Below, in pieces: positions 44,532-54,271 of a stretch of 64,000 bases of DNA. A program made the position numbers and the translations under genes. The stretch covers positions 1 through 64,000 of the forward strand of contig CAILLA010000138.1 of NCBI GenBank assembly GCA_903834925.1, given 5' to 3'. Below the pieces are notes generated by a model. The model was not told the origin of the DNA. It did no database searches and saw nothing but the letters and a program-made list of their open reading frames with translations. The DNA is from an uncultured Schlesneria sp. (GTDB lineage Bacteria > Planctomycetota > Planctomycetia > Planctomycetales > Planctomycetaceae). Within the stretch, counting starts at the first letter, position 1, and each line of letters starts with the position of its first letter.

Positions 44532-47500
44532 TCAGTCAGGAACACGATCGGTTTTCGTTCGCTGCTCGTTTTCGGCCGCATCAGCAGGGCGGTCTGGAGC
44601 GTAGTTCATTCGAATCGTCTCTTGGGTCAACTTCAGCTCTAGAATGCCTTGTTGCGGGTCCGGGTTCAATAGGAAATAAGGAAGGACATCAACATTTCGC
44701 CTGATCAGAAGCGACTTTCCGTTTCGTTTATCAATTACTCGCAACATCCCTTCGCTGGCGTCATTTTTCCCTTTGGGTAACAGTTTCCAGGTCTGAACCA
44801 GCACTGGTGCCGCTTTTGATTGGTCGAGACCAAGTGGTTCGTCTTGAAGGTCTCGTTTCCAAAGGATTTTTGGCTGATGACGATTTACTGCATATAGCGG
44901 TCCATTAAGAAACTTCAGTCGATAAGCCCCGTTCGGCTGCGGTGCCTTGAGTGCTTCCAAGCTGGTTTTAGATGGATTGGTAGGAGATAATTTTGCGTCA
45001 GAGGATTTCGAATTTGGCCCGTTGACCGGAGCGGCTCCGATCGCGGTCGTCAATGCGATATACCACCGCTCTGGATCATGCCACGCGACAATACCCGTCA
45101 TCGATTCCGCATCGACCGAAAGTGGCGCACAAATGGGAATACCTGTTCGAGCCGCCAGCAAGTTAAGTTCACCATTGGGTGTCACGACAGCCAGAGTTTC
45201 TGTGTCCATGACAGCGATCAACGATTTGGCATCGTCAACACGAGACCAAACCAACTGACCGGTGCGCAAATCGTGCAATTCCAGACGAATGTTTTCTTTG
45301 CGAGAAGCAGTCCAAACCAGCGAGCCACGATGATGGATCATCGCATCGGGAGATGAAAACGCAACTCCATCGGCGAGTTTTCGTCCATCGATTGCACTGA
45401 GGATTTCCAGCTGTTCAGCATCAATCCAGACGAAGACACAATGATCGTCACCGAGAATCGTCGCATTACTGGGGACATCGCGTCGTTGCCACAATTCGTG
45501 CCCGGTCTCGGTTTCGACCGCGACGAGTGTGGTTCCTTTTTGATAGCAAAGATAGGCGGGGCGCACGGGACCGACCTTGCCTAGTGGGCGACCCGCAAGA
45601 TCGACGACGACTTGCTGATCGTCGTGAACCCATGATTGACCGCCGAGAATTTTTGTTTCACCGAATGGCAATTGCAGATCGATTGGATTCGCCCAGAGAA
45701 GTTTTGAATTTGGTTCTCCCCGTTCGTCAAGCGGTGTCACCGCGAACAGATCGCTCCCGACCAGCAACACGACGACTCGCCCGACACCCCATGCCTCACG
45801 CAGCATGTAACCGGACGGACCTCGATATTGGGATGCTGATTTCGGCAGTTCAAGTTTTCGTTCGTGGTCTTCGTCCTGGCCACTTTGAAAGAAAGATTCG
45901 CCTCGAAACACGACTTCGTTGCCCGTTCGATCGACGGCAATATCGATTCGTTCGGCCAGACTACCGGGTTCGGCGTGCGTTGGAACAAGAGGGCAATAAA
46001 CGCCAAAATTCCGTTCGTTCCTTGAATCGATTTCCGGCTGCGTGTCGGGCCAAATGTCTGTTGAAGCTTCGGTCATGCTGTTGAGGATCACCGGATCTTT
46101 CTCAATTCGCTCGGATTCGGTTTGACCGTCGGGAAATGTCGCGGTGGGAAATTCGCGAAGAATTCGTTGCCGGATTGCACGGGCATCTTGTGTCGAACCG
46201 ACATGATCAAAACGATGAGCCAATCGGTCCAATGCTTGTAAGGCAATTGTCGCGTCTTTTGCTCCTGACGCGTCGAGCAGACGGAGTTCGATTTCGACAA
46301 GCGAGCTTTTTCGAAGCGCTTTTTCATCGACCGAGAGAGAGACTTGCCGACTCCAATCGAGTCCGCGCCAGCGATTGGCAAGTTGTAGCACGGCAAGTCG
46401 GTCGCGACTTTTGCGGGCGAGTTTCAGTCTGGCATTGAATAGTTCATCAAGGCTGTCTCGTTCATTCGGATTGATTCGAAGGTAGGCTTCTTCGATGAGG
46501 CCGAGCAACACACGATCTTTCCGGACAACCGTCGACGATGTTTTTACCATGGAGCCATAAGGATCAAGTTCTGCAGACAAGCCTTCGAGCGAGGCTTCAA
46601 CGGTTGCAGGAAAATCGCCAACCGACAAAGCCGATGCACCGATGGCTGCTGCTGCGACAAATTTGAAGTCCGCATTATCCGCCAGCTGCGTCAACTGCTG
46701 CGCCAGGTCTTTACGGTCTGTGACCGATCGATCCGCCGCAGTGTTTGACAAGGCTGCGATTAACGCCTGACGACGCAGATCGCGAGCTGGCGACGAGGTC
46801 AGTCCCTCAAGGCGATTACGAGCGGTCTCAATCTCGCCGGCTTGAAGGTCAAGTAACGCAGCACGCACACGGAAGGACTCATTGTCAGGGTCTCGCCCCA
46901 GTTCCTGATCGACGCTTCGCCGCACTTCTTCCAGTCTTGGCAGTAGTATCACGCCTTGCCGACTTGCAGAAATCCAGCCGCGATCTGTTTCTGCGATCCC
47001 TCCGAGCGGCGGTTCGCTGGACGACGATTCCGATAGCACCTTTCCGTCATTTACGGCAAGAAAGGTCATCCCTCCGAAGCGGTCAGGAACTAAGAGGGCT
47101 GAACCAACAAGCGCCGCCGGACCACTGACTTCAGTGACGACGGTTCTCCACTGCACGTGGCCTGTGTAAAGATCGTGGGCACGAACAGCGTCACCTTCGA
47201 CGACGATCACCATGTCGTTGGCAAGTCCGGCAACAAGCAGCCCTCCGTTCCGAGGGGCTTGCCAAAGCGGCTTGCCGTCCGGCAATCGAATTGCGTGTAG
47301 CTCTTCTGACTCAGGCGAAGCAAAGACCAGAATCGAGCTTTCTGGCGGGCCAAACGCTTCCGTTTGTTGCTGGTTCGACGTGCTTATTTGGGGGGCATTG
47401 ATCACTTTGACAAACGGTTCTCGCCACGATTCCCACCAATGTTCATGGCCGATCGAGCTTCCAGGCAGCCCAGGGCGTCCGATGAGATCGTTTGTCGATA

Positions 47501-49181
47501 CCGTCGTGGCAGTGTAACGATACCCCCAGACAATCGATCGTAAAAACGGATCAATCGCCGCGACGATACCTGAGCCGGTTGGGCATAATAAGAGGCCATC
47601 GGACCAGACAATCGGGCAGGCGATACGAGAATGTTGTAGATCTTCTTCGACAGGAAGGGGGGCCGTTCCAATCGTCATCGACCAAACAAGAGTTCCTTTT
47701 TCGGGCTCAAGAACTAGAAGTAACAAATCTGTGTCATGTTGCGCGACGACATACAGTTGGCCGTCCAGCAACAATGGACACCCTTGAAAAAAGAAGCCTG
47801 TCAAAGGCACTTCTGATTCCGACGGAGTTGCCCCGACCTCCCATTCGAGTTCACCAGATTGAGTGGAGTAACAACAGAGCTTGTTGAAGCTTGGCCCGCG
47901 AAAACGTCCCTTCGGGAACTCGCGGTCAATTCGGAGTTCGCTGGATCGATCTGGTTCCTGGACCGCGAAAAGGCGAGAGCCGTCGGTCGACATTCGATTG
48001 AAGATCGAATCGGCCTGACCCCGCCGTTGAACCCAGTCGGTAACGACGGATTGGAACGCATTATTCTCGAATCCCCGCTTTCCAATCAGTTGGAATTCTG
48101 TGTTTGCAATGGCCCACATTGGGTGACCGGTGTTTAAATCGAACGCCTTGATTTCGTCTAACGTCCGAACAATCACTTGCTGACCGACTATCATTGGTCG
48201 AATCATTGGAATCGGTCTGATTCCTTGATCTCGTTGTTTCTGTTCGACGATTTCAAGATTCGCTCGTTGGGGGACCGTAAATTCCTGCTTCCATGTAGGA
48301 TGTAGCACAGGTCGTTCTCGTCTCCATTCGTCGGTCGAGAACGGTCGATCCGCGCGCGGGCTACTTGAAGGAACAGCCCCCTTCTCCTTGGGAAGTTCTG
48401 CCAACCATTCGCCCAAGTTCTGCGAGCGTCCCGCAATGACCACGCTGAGATTCCGGTTGATTCCTGAAAGGAGACGCGTTGGGGCAAGTGACTCAAGTGG
48501 AAAATTCTCGTCCGGCTTGGTTCCGATGCTGGCGATCAGTGCTAAAGCACGTTGTCGCTCGTTCGCTTTTGGGTGCCTCGCAACTCTCAGGAAGGCGGAA
48601 ACCGCCTGTTCAGACCTGCCGTGGTCGCGTTCATAACAACCGATCCACCACCAGGCATCTGCCGCCAATGTCGTATCTGCATATTTGGAAAGGAAGACCC
48701 CAACCTCAGTCATTCCAGCGGCTCTTACCTGGTCCCACGCGATTTTGGCTGAAACCCGACGTTGCTCTTCGAATCGCTGGCGTATTTCCGCAGGCATCTG
48801 TTTGAGCAACCTTTGGACTTCTTCGCGGGCTGAAACCTCCGTCGCACCGTCGATGGGGACGAATGAATCCGGGTCGGTCAGGACTTGGTCGATCAAAGGA
48901 AGGGCTTTGAGAAATTCTTTCCGTTCGACGGATTGCCGGATGATTTCCAGGCGCTGGATGACCGATTGGTCTTGAACAAGCTTGAGCGCACTTTGTCGCC
49001 CCAGCTTCTCTCGTGCACCATTCTGGACGATGGGCCCAGGTCGGTTAGGTTTTCTGACCTCTAGCTTGGGTGGTTGAGGTTTGGGAGGTTGAGCCCAAAG
49101 CGCGGTTGAAAAGAAGAACACAATCGCTGCCGCTGTGGCGATTTGCCGAATCTTCCGCGATCGATTTGAGTCGCCGTTCAC
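44532..49181 (-). CDS. Giant exported PQQ-like beta-propeller/TPR protein
   Basis: A 1549-residue protein with a signal peptide (IATAAAIVFFFSTALWAQ) and a Pro/Lys-rich linker. Residues about 60-230 are helical with TPR-like character (WWIGCYERDHGRSEQAVSAF). Residues about 320-770 form a PQQ-type propeller (AFDLNTGHPMWA, VLEPEKGTLVWSM, AHDLYTGHVQWR). A second helical block (about 790-1040, ending near LREFPTATFP) follows, then a second propeller (about 1090-1500: VAVETETGHELWQR, LHDLRTGQLVWSR). Such proteins usually scaffold rather than catalyse; no quinoprotein catalytic residues or cofactor site could be assigned. The GTG start has AGGAGCGAG upstream. It heads a two-gene operon. Confidence 0.75.
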   Translation of the reverse strand: MNGDSNRSRKIRQIATAAAIVFFFSTALWAQPPKPQPPKLEVRKPNRPGPIVQNGAREKLGRQSALKLVQDQSVIQRLEIIRQSVERKEFLKALPLIDQVLTDPDSFVPIDGATEVSAREEVQRLLKQMPAEIRQRFEEQRRVSAKIAWDQVRAAGMTEVGVFLSKYADTTLAADAWWWIGCYERDHGRSEQAVSAFLRVARHPKANERQRALALIASIGTKPDENFPLESLAPTRLLSGINRNLSVVIAGRSQNLGEWLAELPKEKGAVPSSSPRADRPFSTDEWRRERPVLHPTWKQEFTVPQRANLEIVEQKQRDQGIRPIPMIRPMIVGQQVIVRTLDEIKAFDLNTGHPMWAIANTEFQLIGKRGFENNAFQSVVTDWVQRRGQADSIFNRMSTDGSRLFAVQEPDRSSELRIDREFPKGRFRGPSFNKLCCYSTQSGELEWEVGATPSESEVPLTGFFFQGCPLLLDGQLYVVAQHDTDLLLLVLEPEKGTLVWSMTIGTAPLPVEEDLQHSRIACPIVWSDGLLLCPTGSGIVAAIDPFLRSIVWGYRYTATTVSTNDLIGRPGLPGSSIGHEHWWESWREPFVKVINAPQISTSNQQQTEAFGPPESSILVFASPESEELHAIRLPDGKPLWQAPRNGGLLVAGLANDMVIVVEGDAVRAHDLYTGHVQWRTVVTEVSGPAALVGSALLVPDRFGGMTFLAVNDGKVLSESSSSEPPLGGIAETDRGWISASRQGVILLPRLEEVRRSVDQELGRDPDNESFRVRAALLDLQAGEIETARNRLEGLTSSPARDLRRQALIAALSNTAADRSVTDRKDLAQQLTQLADNADFKFVAAAAIGASALSVGDFPATVEASLEGLSAELDPYGSMVKTSSTVVRKDRVLLGLIEEAYLRINPNERDSLDELFNARLKLARKSRDRLAVLQLANRWRGLDWSRQVSLSVDEKALRKSSLVEIELRLLDASGAKDATIALQALDRLAHRFDHVGSTQDARAIRQRILREFPTATFPDGQTESERIEKDPVILNSMTEASTDIWPDTQPEIDSRNERNFGVYCPLVPTHAEPGSLAERIDIAVDRTGNEVVFRGESFFQSGQDEDHERKLELPKSASQYRGPSGYMLREAWGVGRVVVLLVGSDLFAVTPLDERGEPNSKLLWANPIDLQLPFGETKILGGQSWVHDDQQVVVDLAGRPLGKVGPVRPAYLCYQKGTTLVAVETETGHELWQRRDVPSNATILGDDHCVFVWIDAEQLEILSAIDGRKLADGVAFSSPDAMIHHRGSLVWTASRKENIRLELHDLRTGQLVWSRVDDAKSLIAVMDTETLAVVTPNGELNLLAARTGIPICAPLSVDAESMTGIVAWHDPERWYIALTTAIGAAPVNGPNSKSSDAKLSPTNPSKTSLEALKAPQPNGAYRLKFLNGPLYAVNRHQPKILWKRDLQDEPLGLDQSKAAPVLVQTWKLLPKGKNDASEGMLRVIDKRNGKSLLIRRNVDVLPYFLLNPDPQQGILELKLTQETIRMNYAPDRPADAAENEQRTKTDRVPD

Positions 49182-49417
49182 AACTCGCTCCTGAATAGCA
49201 CTTTGAGATTGTCCCGGCGCCGCCCGACTTCCGCAACTACGTCAGGATAAATTTTGAAGTTGATTCGGATCGCCGTAAGTGATTGCGGGTCCACCCTTTG
49301 AAGTCGTTCAAATTCCAGTCTGGACGGATAACGCTCTTTGTTCTGTAATAGTGGCATTCCGTTCTCAAGTGTTGCTCACACCGATTTAACGTAGTTACTC
49401 GCAGGGATGCTGAATCC

Positions 49418-51463
49418 GTGAAGACATGGAGTCGACTGGGATTACTTGTTTGGCCATACCGGAGAAAGCTGTTTCTTTCAGCCTCTTTTGGCGTGGTTGC
49501 TGCATTTCTGTGGAGCTTCGAATTACTGCTGACGTTCCCGATCACAGTCATGTTCGGAGAACATCACACACTGGCAAACTATTCTCATCACGAAATGGTG
49601 AAGGCCGCAGAGGCGATTGATCAAAAAAATGCCCGGCTCGCTCAGTTAGATGAACAACTTCGCCTGATACCAGAAAATGGTGAGCGTCGTCGAGCCTCCG
49701 AGCGGGTTGAGGTCATTGAAGATCAACAGCGACTTCGGATGGAAGTTGATGTCTATACATCAAAGCTCTGGATGCTGAGCTGGTTTGAATCCAAGATCAT
49801 ACGCAATCTTCCCACAGACCAGTTCCAGATGTTCGCATTACTGTTTGCATTTATTTTACTGGTGACATTGGCAAAAGGATTATCGGGTTATTGCCAGGAT
49901 GTGTTGGCAGGAAGTGTCGCCGAGTCAGTCGTCATCGATCTTCGGCAGCAATTGTTCCGAAGCGCATTGCGTCTTGATCCTCAAACGTTATCGCTCGAAG
50001 GGACTTCAACCTGGTTGACCGATTTTACGTTCTCTTTGCAGAACCTTGCGAATGCGATGACGGAACTCGGTGGCCGCGTCGTGCGCGAACCTTTAAAAGC
50101 GGTTTCGTGTCTTGCTGCTTTGCTTTACTTTAATTGGAAACTGACGGTTATCTTTTTGTTGTTCATGCCTGTACTCGGCGGACTGTTTCATTGGTTGGGA
50201 CTGCGGTTGAAGCGTGCTGCCAACCGAACGGTCGACAGCATGGGACGTATCTACAAACGGTTGGAAGAAACCTTTCACAATGTGAAAGCGGTCATTGCAT
50301 TTGATCGAGCAGGCCGACATCGGCGAGAATTTCATCTTGAAAACAAAACCTTTTATCAGCAGGCGATGAAGCTCGTGCAGATCGATGCAATGAGCGGCCC
50401 GGCTGCGGAATTGCTGGGGATGTTGGCTGCAAGCGCCGTTCTATTGCCAGCGGCTTTCCTGGTGCTGCGTAACACAACGACCATTTGGGGTATTCCACTT
50501 GCCTCGTCACCGCCGACGTTTCCCGAACTGGCGGCGTTCTATGTCCTGCTGGCAGGAGTGCTTGAACCCGTTCGAAAATTTTCGAAATTCTATAACACCA
50601 TTCGACAATCCACCGCGATTGCCGAACGATTGTTTCAACGCATGGATACGGTCTCGTTGATAACCCCCCCCGTTTCAGCACAGTTCCTGCCGTTGCTTAG
50701 TCAGTCAATCGAATTTCGTGACGTCACGTTTCAATATGCAAAACAGGCAAACGATGTTACTGAGCGGGCATTCGTGTTAAATGGCCTCGACCTGACGATC
50801 AATGCAGGTGAAAGCGTTGCCGTGGTTGGTCCGAATGGCTCGGGAAAATCGACGTTGGTCAATTTATTACCGCGATTCTATGACCCAAATCATGGAGACG
50901 TACTTTTCGACGGCATCAATTTGAAAGATGCAAGAATCCGCGATATTCGCGAACAAATTGCATTGGTTCCACAAGAAACCCATTTGTTCGATAACACAAT
51001 TATTGAAAATATTCGTTACGGTCGACCTGGCGCGTCTGACGAAGAGGTTCACGATGCTGCAATGAGGGCGCACGTTCTCGAGTTTACCGACGCCATGCCG
51101 CTTGGACTACTCACACCTGTCGGAGAGCATGGCAAGCAATTGTCAGGGGGACAACGACAGCGAATTGCACTTTCCCGCGCAATTTTACGAGACCCGCGTC
51201 TCTTAATTCTGGACGAACCAACTTCCGCCGTCGATGCACAAAGCGAACAATTCATTCACGCGTCATTACGTGACTTTGTCAAAGGCCGAACGACGATTCT
51301 GATTACTCACTGTTTGACGCCAACACTGCTTGAATTCTTGGACCGGATTGTCGTCGTTGACCGGGGTCGAGTTGTTGCAACGGGCTGTCATCCCGAACTG
51401 CTGGGGACCTGTTCGGTCTACCAGAGGCTATGGCACGCTCAAACTCAGCGAGCTGCCGCTTAA
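49418..51463 (+). CDS. ABC transporter, fused permease-ATPase (MsbA-like exporter)
   Basis: A 681-residue half-transporter. The membrane domain (about 15-420) has six helices. Between helices 1 and 2 is an unusual insert of about 85 residues (about 50-135) that is charged and coiled-coil-like (IDQKNARLAQLDEQLRL, ERVEVIEDQQRLRMEVDV), expected on the periplasmic side. The ATPase domain has Walker A GPNGSGKST (K477), a Q-loop region (ALVPQETHLF), signature LSGGQRQ (576-581), Walker B LLILDEPTSAVD (D599/E600) and switch H631. All catalytic residues are intact. A lipid or lipid-linked substrate is likely for this subfamily. The GTG start at 49418 lies 236 bases from the divergent PQQ gene. Confidence 0.88.
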   Translation: MKTWSRLGLLVWPYRRKLFLSASFGVVAAFLWSFELLLTFPITVMFGEHHTLANYSHHEMVKAAEAIDQKNARLAQLDEQLRLIPENGERRRASERVEVIEDQQRLRMEVDVYTSKLWMLSWFESKIIRNLPTDQFQMFALLFAFILLVTLAKGLSGYCQDVLAGSVAESVVIDLRQQLFRSALRLDPQTLSLEGTSTWLTDFTFSLQNLANAMTELGGRVVREPLKAVSCLAALLYFNWKLTVIFLLFMPVLGGLFHWLGLRLKRAANRTVDSMGRIYKRLEETFHNVKAVIAFDRAGRHRREFHLENKTFYQQAMKLVQIDAMSGPAAELLGMLAASAVLLPAAFLVLRNTTTIWGIPLASSPPTFPELAAFYVLLAGVLEPVRKFSKFYNTIRQSTAIAERLFQRMDTVSLITPPVSAQFLPLLSQSIEFRDVTFQYAKQANDVTERAFVLNGLDLTINAGESVAVVGPNGSGKSTLVNLLPRFYDPNHGDVLFDGINLKDARIRDIREQIALVPQETHLFDNTIIENIRYGRPGASDEEVHDAAMRAHVLEFTDAMPLGLLTPVGEHGKQLSGGQRQRIALSRAILRDPRLLILDEPTSAVDAQSEQFIHASLRDFVKGRTTILITHCLTPTLLEFLDRIVVVDRGRVVATGCHPELLGTCSVYQRLWHAQTQRAAA

Positions 51464-51598
51464 TCAACTTTCTTTGATCTTGCTCGTTCAAGTTGGATTG
51501 AAGCGGCTGTAATCAAAATGCTGATCCGGGAAGACTGGTTTTGCCGAAACCAGACCCGTGGTGAGACTGACTGTACTGAAGTGAGTTGAAAAGATTCA

Positions 51599-52969
51599 TT
51601 GGATAGAATTGTGTCGGTGAAATGGGTGAACTGGCGAACTGGTCTTGTGATCGGCGCAATTGCAATTTTTGCGATGACGCAGATCCCCGGTTTCGGCACG
51701 CCCGAAGTTCATAACGCAAATTCCCCATCGAACTTCGTACTGGTCGATCCTCGCCCTTCCGTTGATGACTGGCCCTGGTCGTTGGGTGCGGATCATCGGA
51801 ATGCTTCGAATGCCACAAACTTCCCCTTGCAGTGGTCACCAAGTGATCATGAGGGATGGCAGGTCCCCATTCCCGGCCACGGGAATGCTTCGCCTTGCCT
51901 TTGGGGGAATCAGCTGTTTTTGCCGATTCTTGACTCTGCTTCCCAGCGATTAGTTCTGCTCTGCTTCCGGCGCGATACAGGCCGAATCGTTTGGCGGGCG
52001 ACGTTACACCAGGAACAGATTCCAAAGTCACTTGATAGGGGGGCGACGGCTTCGTCGTCACCTGCATGCGATGGTCAAAACGTTTTTACGGTTTCCAACG
52101 TTCAGGGAAAGCTTTGGATCACTGCCGTCGAGACGACGGGGCGAGTTGCCTGGCAGCGAGAGGTTGGACCGTATCGTTCGCATGAGCCGTATCGTTCGTC
52201 TCCAATCCTGTTTAAATCCCTCGTTATCGTGAGTGCCGATCAACCACACGCCAGCTTCATCGCAGCCGTTCATCGGCAGACCGGCGAAATCATCTGGCGA
52301 ATTAAACGTCCCAACGGCGCAAGCTTTGGTACGCCAATCGTTGCCACGATCTCAGAGCGGCCACAACTTGTGCTGAGTGGAGCGGGCGGCATTACCAGTT
52401 ATGACCCGTACAATGGGAATCGCATTTGGACTTGCTCAACGTTAGCCGAACGAGTTGCCAACACGATTGCCTTTGATGCGGACCATGTTTTTGCAACATA
52501 CGCACGTCCTAACGCGGAAATTGTCTGCATTGCCGCAAACGGAAATGGTGACGTTACAAAGTCGCATATTTCCTGGCGATTACCAAAAATCGGCAGCGAA
52601 CGTCCTAGCCCGATTCACTTCGATGGTTTGTTATACGCTCTCACCGATGATGGTCGCCTGGCATGCATCCAACCCACGACAGGGAAGATCGAATGGACGA
52701 GGCAGCTGGAAGGAACGTTCGCAGCCTCGCCAGTCGTCGCGGGGCCGTTTCTTTTCTGCGTCAATGAAGCAGGTGTTACGTACCACGTGCGTGCAAGCGC
52801 GGCGAGTGCGCCTGTGATAACAAATGCCCTTTTTGAAGAAACCGTTGCTACACCAATCATTGCTGGGGACTCGATTTTCTTTCGAACTGCCGGCCGGCTT
52901 CATCGCGTCGTTGCTTCGGAACCTCAGCCAGTTGTGGAGCGTCCAAACGATGGCAAGCGACGGTTCTGA
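51599..52969 (+). CDS. Exported PQQ-like beta-propeller protein
   Basis: About 456 residues. An N-terminal hydrophobic segment (GLVIGAIAIFAMTQIPGFG) may be a signal peptide or anchor. Repeated propeller blades follow with the PQQ pattern: CFRRDTGRIVWRATL, VETTGRVAWQREVG, VHRQTGEIIWRIK, YDPYNGNRIWTC, IQPTTGKIEWTRQL. No catalytic domain. Possible roles are periplasmic scaffolding or BamB-like work. The start is uncertain between TTG 51599, GTG 51611 and GTG 51617. It lies 135 bases after the ABC transporter gene on the same strand. Confidence 0.8.
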   Translation: MDRIVSVKWVNWRTGLVIGAIAIFAMTQIPGFGTPEVHNANSPSNFVLVDPRPSVDDWPWSLGADHRNASNATNFPLQWSPSDHEGWQVPIPGHGNASPCLWGNQLFLPILDSASQRLVLLCFRRDTGRIVWRATLHQEQIPKSLDRGATASSSPACDGQNVFTVSNVQGKLWITAVETTGRVAWQREVGPYRSHEPYRSSPILFKSLVIVSADQPHASFIAAVHRQTGEIIWRIKRPNGASFGTPIVATISERPQLVLSGAGGITSYDPYNGNRIWTCSTLAERVANTIAFDADHVFATYARPNAEIVCIAANGNGDVTKSHISWRLPKIGSERPSPIHFDGLLYALTDDGRLACIQPTTGKIEWTRQLEGTFAASPVVAGPFLFCVNEAGVTYHVRASAASAPVITNALFEETVATPIIAGDSIFFRTAGRLHRVVASEPQPVVERPNDGKRRF

Positions 52970-52994
52970 AGTCGCTGCCGGGGAATTGCAGTAA

Positions 52995-53040
52995 TAAGTC
53001 TTATGGGACGGATAAGACGTATACGACCTATGGGATTTAG
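52995..53040. repeat. TATGGGAC-type intergenic repeat
   Basis: Contains GTCTTATGGGACGGATAAG followed by CGACCTATGGGATTTAGG, words shared with 28346-28440. It sits just past the PQQ gene stop. Confidence 0.5.
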
Positions 53041-53131
53041 GTGACATTGGCGTTCGCTTGCGGATTGCGGCGCCACCAGATGCCCTGCCTTAGATCGTGA
53101 CTGGCGCGTCGGCAAGACCTAACGTTCGGGT

Positions 53132-53234
53132 CTTGTGCCACTGCATCGGAGTCTTCGGAGACGCAGTGTCTTCGATTTGATCCCGGCAATCGAAGAGCAC
53201 TGAGTGACCGGAGACGGTCATTCAGTGGCACAAG
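53132..53234. repeat. Composite nested inverted repeat of the GTGCCAC family
   Basis: Outer arms CTTGTGCCACTG (53132-53143) and CAGTGGCACAAG (53223-53234) are perfect 12-mers. Inside are a left hairpin with loop GAGTCTTCGG, linker ends TCTTCGATT / AATCGAAGA that pair, and a right hairpin CACTGAGTGACCG / CGGTCATTCAGTG. It lies between convergent genes, which fits a bidirectional terminator role, although other copies are not between convergent genes. Confidence 0.8.
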
Positions 53235-53257
53235 AATCTGTTCGCTTCGACAGCGCT

Positions 53258-54259
53258 CTAGCGGACCTTGCCTGAAATCCTTTTGCCGTCGATGGTCAGG
53301 ATAACCGGCGTTTCAGGTTGGCATGAAGGCCGCTTGATCATTCCTAACGCAACGACCGATTGTGATGCTTGCGCCTGAGTTTGACCGATTTCAATTGCGG
53401 CCGATGTGATGACACCAACTTCAATTGTTCCTGACACGTCGTAAATAACAGTTCCCGCAATCGGCACAACTGTTGAATCGAACTGAAGTCGCCTCAATTC
53501 GCGATTTGTGTGCCCGAGTGCATCCAGTCGGGCGATCGTTTCCTGACCCAGATAGCAACCTTTATTAAACGAAACACATTGTTTCGTTCGAGCGACTTCC
53601 TGTGCAAGCTGATCGTCAGTGATGTCCACACCGTACACGGGATACCCCGCTTCAATCCTCAATAATTCGAACAGTTCGTGGGTCCCTTCGGCCACACCCA
53701 AGCCAGAGAGACTCAACTTGACTCTTTCGATTTGGCTAAGCGGGACCGACATCAGAAATCCAGGGGAACCTAACAGGTCCACACGACGGATATGGATCGA
53801 CAAGCTGTCGGTTTCCCGTTCAATCGAACTTCCGGCCGAAGTCCCTTCATCAAGCTGAAGCAATTGAGCAGCCAGTGGCCCGGTGACAAAAAGTTCGCCC
53901 CGTTCATCCGTTCGCGGAATGAATTGCACATCATCGACCAGCAGGAATTTTCCCAAATGACTGATGATTGTCTGCTGCTGACCTGGTGTTCCATCCAGCC
54001 AGAGCGAGTTCTCGCCGCAAAATACGAATCCATGCGCGACAACCTTCCCTTTCAGATTGGTCACAAACGTTTCACAACCTTGCCCCGGTTTCAATCGTTT
54101 GATGTCGTTTGAGGTGAAGCTATGCAGAAATCGAACTCGATCTGCGCCGGTGATTTCGATTTGAGTCCGATCGCTCAGATCGAAAATGGCCACGCTTGTT
54201 CTGGCCGCATTCAGGGCTTCAGAAAGTGTCTTAGATGAGGCGTGAGAAGCAGCTGACAT
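53258..54259 (-). CDS. ygfZ: YgfZ/GcvT-family folate-binding protein
   Basis: A 333-residue tetrahydrofolate-binding protein related to the glycine-cleavage T protein. YgfZ helps maintain iron-sulphur enzymes. The N-terminal segment (FDLSDRTQIEITGADRVRFL, SNDIK) and the signature KGCYLGQE (233-240, with C235) are clear. The C-terminal barrel is shortened but present. It starts 12 bases after the murJ stop, so the two are likely co-transcribed. Confidence 0.9.
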   Translation of the reverse strand: MSAASHASSKTLSEALNAARTSVAIFDLSDRTQIEITGADRVRFLHSFTSNDIKRLKPGQGCETFVTNLKGKVVAHGFVFCGENSLWLDGTPGQQQTIISHLGKFLLVDDVQFIPRTDERGELFVTGPLAAQLLQLDEGTSAGSSIERETDSLSIHIRRVDLLGSPGFLMSVPLSQIERVKLSLSGLGVAEGTHELFELLRIEAGYPVYGVDITDDQLAQEVARTKQCVSFNKGCYLGQETIARLDALGHTNRELRRLQFDSTVVPIAGTVIYDVSGTIEVGVITSAAIEIGQTQAQASQSVVALGMIKRPSCQPETPVILTIDGKRISGKVR

Positions 54260-54271
54260 TGTATTCGGCCT

